A stretch of DNA of 36,441 nucleotides, from positions 1-36,441 of the forward strand of contig QHYQ01000199.1 in the NCBI GenBank assembly GCA_003224175.1, given 5' to 3'. The stretch's first letter is position 1. Every line of letters begins with the position of its first letter. This document shows positions 33,715-36,441 of the stretch, one piece after another. Under the pieces are notes generated by a model that was not told the DNA's origin, made no database searches, and saw nothing but the letters and a program-made list of their open reading frames with translations. The translations under genes were made by a program, and so were the position numbers. Origin of the DNA: Acidobacteriota bacterium. Its GTDB lineage: Bacteria; Acidobacteriota; Terriglobia; Acidiferrales; UBA7541.

Positions 33715-34222
33715 CTACGGATGCAGAGTAAGCTTCTGTACTCTCCAGTTAGCGATCTCCCCCACATACAGCTCGTTCTCGTTACGACAGTCGATAGCAT
33801 TGACGGTGCCGAATTCCTTCGGCACTTTTCCTGCCCTGCCGAACTTGCCTACAATTTGGCCCGTCAATTCCAACTTGTAGATCTCGCCGTTCGCATCGAT
33901 GTCTTCCGGCGGGTTTGAATTCGAACTGTAAAGGTATTGGTGTTCTCCAGGTGTAATACAAATCCCGGACGGGCTTCCCACATTTAAGATATACGTTTTG
34001 AAGTTCCCGTCACGGTCAAAGACTTGAATTCTCTTATTTCCACTGTCAGCCACATAAACATTGCCTTGCGCATCAACCGCTATGCCGTGAACCGTGTTGA
34101 ATTGACCCTGGGCGTCTCCTCTCGAACCCCAGGATTTGACGAACTTGCCGTCCTTGTCAAACTTGGCCACCCGGGCATTGCCATAGCCATCGGCGACATA
34201 GATAAGAGACCGGCCCCGTAAT
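33715..34222 (-). pseudogene. NHL-repeat beta-propeller protein, N-terminally truncated
   Basis: The frame encodes NHL-type blades: SLIYVADGYGNARVAKFDKDGKFVKSWG, HGIAVDAQGNVYVADSGNKRIQVFDRDGNFKTYI, SPSGICITPGEHQYLYSSNS and AIDCRNENELYVGEIANWRVQKLTLHP-stop. It is open upstream of the called GTG at 34170 to an in-frame stop near 34220 and has no signal peptide. Six-bladed secreted propellers of this type have about 300 residues, so the first half is missing. The 3' end is normal for the family. It probably once preceded the 33568 gene in a minus-strand operon of secreted proteins. Confidence 0.7.
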
Positions 34223-34512
34223 CGTTAGACTCCAGCCATCATTTATAAGGTCCACCCAAGGCGAAAGGACTTAAACATGAGGCGAATTTCGTCTCGCCGG
34301 AAACCCCGTTACGGCTCGAAAAGAAAGGGGAAAGTATAGTCCGCCGCAGAGTTGCAAGCGAAAAACGAAGAATGGCAGTTGATCTGCGCCAATGTATTCG
34401 GCCTTCGGTGGAGTCCGTGACTCCGGGCCATGATGGATATCCGCTCGCCCTCGTCCCTATAATGTAGACGGTTGGTAAGGACCTCTTCCGATATCAGGTT
34501 GATGGAGGAAAG

Positions 34513-35088
34513 ATGAACCGAGCACTTTCGATTTGCGCTTTCGCTTTGGCCGGTTGCCTGCTTGCCCTGCCGGCGGTTCCTCAAGAGGCTGCGAAGAAGG
34601 CGGATGCGCTCAAGGCGGCTCCGAGCCCTTCGCAGGCGATTTTGGAACAGTGGAACGAAATTGGCCGGAAACTCGTGGCTATCGCCGAAGATTTGCGGGA
34701 AGACAAGTACGACTACAAACCCCATCCTGATTCGCGGAGCTTTGTCGCCCAACTGTTGCACGCATCGGCTTCCATGTATTACTTCACGGACGTGGCGCAG
34801 AAGCAGAAAGTGCGTTACGGCGACGATCCAAAGCGTGATGAACTGAAGACGAAGGCGCAGGTCGTGGCGTTTGTGAAAAAGTGCGTGGAAGATGGAGCAA
34901 ATGTGATCAAGGCGAAGGGCGATGCAGGAATGGCGGCCATAATTCAGTACCCGGAGTCAAAGGAGCAGCATCGACTGTCCGACCTCGCTTACGACATGAT
35001 CGAACACTCGGGCGAGCACTACGGCCAGTTGGTCGTCTATTACCGAATCAATGGCTTGGTGCCGCCGGAATCCCGGCCAAAGAAGTAA
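34513..35088 (+). CDS. secreted DinB-family protein
   Basis: A 191-residue DinB/YfiT-type four-helix bundle with a signal peptide or lipoprotein-like leader (MNRALSICAFALAGCLLALPAVPQ). Helix one is SQAILEQWNEIGRKLVAIAEDLREDKYDYKPHPDSRSF. The metal-ligand His residues appear to be LLHASASMYYF and the C-terminal HSGEHYGQLVVYYR. The reaction is unknown; the superfamily includes metal-dependent thiol transferases. GGAGG-AAAG precedes the ATG, and a TATAAT at 34458-34463 is a plausible -10 with a weak -35. Exported DinB proteins are common in Acidobacteriota. Confidence 0.9.
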   Translation: MNRALSICAFALAGCLLALPAVPQEAAKKADALKAAPSPSQAILEQWNEIGRKLVAIAEDLREDKYDYKPHPDSRSFVAQLLHASASMYYFTDVAQKQKVRYGDDPKRDELKTKAQVVAFVKKCVEDGANVIKAKGDAGMAAIIQYPESKEQHRLSDLAYDMIEHSGEHYGQLVVYYRINGLVPPESRPKK

Positions 35089-35396
35089 CCCCCAGCGAAA
35101 AATAACGGTGGCGCGCTTAAACCCGGGCATAGCATCGAGCCCGAGGGCATTTTCCGGAAAGCGCATTCATCGGGAGTTGTGCGATCGAGCGGCTCGTCTT
35201 CCTCCGCGATTAGTTTCGGTTAGCCGACAATCCGTAGGAGACTCGCTTGTCACGTTCCAGAATGCCTCGTCGGAGCTACTCGATACTTCTACACCGCGCT
35301 ATAGGCGATCCGTCCCCGTCGACGTTGAATCGTGGCCAAGAGTCGTGTATCAATATACCGCGAGAAACGAGAAGGGGCCACCTAGTGAGGGTAAAA
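35089..35396. other. no gene seen between the DinB-like and CapA-type genes
   Basis: The overlapping 186-residue plus frame (35051-35611) is Arg/Ser-rich, straddles both neighbours and is spurious. No strong hairpin terminator or promoter could be assigned by eye. Confidence 0.5.
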
Positions 35397-36441
35397 ATGA
35401 GATATTCGCTCCGATTTTGGGTGTCGTTCTGCTTCATCTCGATTTTACTTCTGATTCTGCTGATTCTGCCGTGGAAGCCCATGGCCGCGGCGGGGAATCA
35501 TGTTGTTCTTCTCGTGGGAGGCGATGTGGAATGGGCGCTGAACTCCCGGCCCCCGACCGTTCGGTACCATATCGTCGACCCCAAGCCGTTTGGCCTGCTT
35601 GTCTTTGGTAAACGGGACGTACGTGACCAGGTAATCGACGACTGGCCTCCCATTCCATACGTGAATGAGGGTGAAAGCGGGACTTACTTGGAGAGCCTTG
35701 ATCTCAAAGGAGGTAGCGACGACTCATTCGGAGAAAGCTTAAGCTACCCGCTACAACGGGAGACCGAGGAATATGCCAAAGACTATTCCGCAAATGAGCA
35801 ACTCTTGAACTACCCGCTGCAGCGGCTGGCCCCCACTTTCCACGCGGCCGATCTAGTCTTTGTCAATTGCGAGGGCGCTCTGTCCGATCACGCCCGTCAG
35901 GTCGGCCTGAACCGCACGCCGGAGAAATTCGCACGGACCCTGCGGTCGGTGGGGGTCAGCCTCGTAAATGTCGCCAATAACCATACCTTTGACGCGGAAG
36001 AACGAGGGTTTCTGGATACACTTCACGCTCTTTCGTCCGCCGGCATTTCCTATGTTGGCGGCGGACACGATCTCGCCGAAGCTCGCAAGCCCGTCATCCT
36101 TGCGCGGAATGGTATTAAGCTCGGCTTCCTAGGCTATACGCAATTCAATAACATGGGCGAATCTGCATTCGCGGCTGATGGCCGTCCCGGAATCGCTCCA
36201 ATGGATCCATTCCTGATAAGAGAGGACATTCGCCGGTTGCGTCCTCAGGTTGATTACGTCTTGGTTGCGATACATTGGGCCACTTCAAAGTCGGCCAATG
36301 TCAGCCCGGAGAACCGCAAGTTTGCGCACGACCTGATCGATGCAGGAGCCGATATAATCCTGGGACATCACCCGCCTCATCCGAAAGGGATTGAGGTCTA
36401 TCACGGTAAGGTCATCATCTATGCCCCGAGCAATGTTTTGA
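35397..36441 (+). CDS. CapA-family (poly-gamma-glutamate capsule type) protein, 3' partial
   Basis: Missing from the ORF track because it has no stop before the window end. ATG 35397 has GTGAGGG upstream and opens a transmembrane or signal segment (FWVSFCFISILLLILLILPW). The calcineurin-like PGA_cap fold follows: VVLLVGGDVEWAL (metal site), AADLVFVNCEGALSDH, RSVGVSLVNVANNHTFDAEERGFLDTL (NNH motif), GIKLGFLGYTQFN, VDYVLVAIHWATSKS, and IILGHHPPHPKGIEVYHGKVIIYAPSNVL at the edge. CapA-type proteins act at the envelope in exopolymer synthesis or as metallophosphatases. A long insert after the first strand holds two similar YPLQR segments; about 348 residues are visible. Confidence 0.9.
   Translation, partial: MRYSLRFWVSFCFISILLLILLILPWKPMAAAGNHVVLLVGGDVEWALNSRPPTVRYHIVDPKPFGLLVFGKRDVRDQVIDDWPPIPYVNEGESGTYLESLDLKGGSDDSFGESLSYPLQRETEEYAKDYSANEQLLNYPLQRLAPTFHAADLVFVNCEGALSDHARQVGLNRTPEKFARTLRSVGVSLVNVANNHTFDAEERGFLDTLHALSSAGISYVGGGHDLAEARKPVILARNGIKLGFLGYTQFNNMGESAFAADGRPGIAPMDPFLIREDIRRLRPQVDYVLVAIHWATSKSANVSPENRKFAHDLIDAGADIILGHHPPHPKGIEVYHGKVIIYAPSNVL

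Noticed and set aside
26661-34500. CGATATCAGGT occurs at 26661 and again at 34490, both shortly before a start codon.
   Set aside because: Eleven bases shared at two places with different distances to the -10 and start codon; not enough to call a regulatory motif.
35051-35611. A 186-residue plus-strand ORF between the DinB-like and CapA-type genes.
   Set aside because: It overlaps both real genes in another frame and has shadow-like composition.
1-36441. CRISPR array or rRNA genes.
   Set aside because: No regularly spaced repeat series with unique spacers and no conserved rRNA blocks were seen on either strand.

Overview
The window looks like a chromosomal, heavily reworked stretch of an Acidobacteriota genome, probably a soil or sediment member of the Terriglobia. 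This is inferred from gene content only: a Ser/Thr kinase fused to a TolB-like beta-propeller, a DUF1592-type cytochrome gene followed by a DUF1552 Tat-exported protein and an ankyrin protein, a secreted DinB-like protein, small secreted metallo-hydrolases, and many transposase remnants. No rRNA, no complete tRNA and no CRISPR array was seen.

Layout. 1-2.8 kb: the end of a GGDEF-EAL regulator, then a minus-strand group with a stand-alone ATP-dependent DNA ligase catalytic domain. 2.9-8.2 kb: a kinase district with an N-terminal kinase stub, a secreted kinase-like gene broken by a frameshift at an A6 run, one intact 895-residue Ser/Thr kinase, and a third kinase whose N- and C-terminal scraps lie on either side of a metallo-beta-lactamase-fold gene. 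8.2-9.2 kb: a DksA/TraR zinc-finger gene and a small secreted protein.

9.2-11.6 kb: a tightly overlapping minus-strand operon of ArdC antirestriction protein, clamp-loader-like AAA+ ATPase, HTH protein and serine resolvase, behind a sigma70-like promoter overlapped by a 17-bp dyad. This is a plasmid- or phage-like module. 11.7-15.8 kb: a secreted phosphoesterase, an MltB-type lytic transglycosylase, a decayed IS110 transposase and a PilZ protein. They are interleaved with a dispersed repeat of about 26 bp (consensus CTGAGAAACGGCATTTTCGG followed by TAACTG) that recurs beyond the permease. 16.3-17.4 kb: a truncated IS1380-type transposase. 17.9-20.9 kb: an APC permease and a radical SAM enzyme.

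21.1-23.7 kb: a ruined RHS-family gene with a 41-bp frameshifting tandem duplication and a later frameshift, then a peptidase S15-type C-terminal fragment. 23.8-24.8 kb: a 3' piece of tRNA-Gly flanked by helically phased short repeats (an att-like scar) beside a HigBA-type toxin-antitoxin pair. 25.2-26.3 kb: an integrase-core transposase that has lost its first catalytic Asp. 26.7-32.5 kb: a healthy four-gene plus-strand operon (small secreted Gly-rich protein, DUF1592 cytochrome, DUF1552 protein, ankyrin protein). 32.5-34.2 kb: decayed YndJ-like and NHL-repeat genes around a secreted protein with a damaged 3' end. 34.5-36.4 kb: a secreted DinB-like protein and a CapA-type gene that runs off the window and is absent from the ORF track.

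Overall, intact housekeeping or secretion genes alternate with islands of mobile DNA. The most notable structures are the ArdC/AAA+/HTH/resolvase operon, the dispersed palindromic repeat family flanking an IS110 remnant, and the tRNA-Gly att-like scar.
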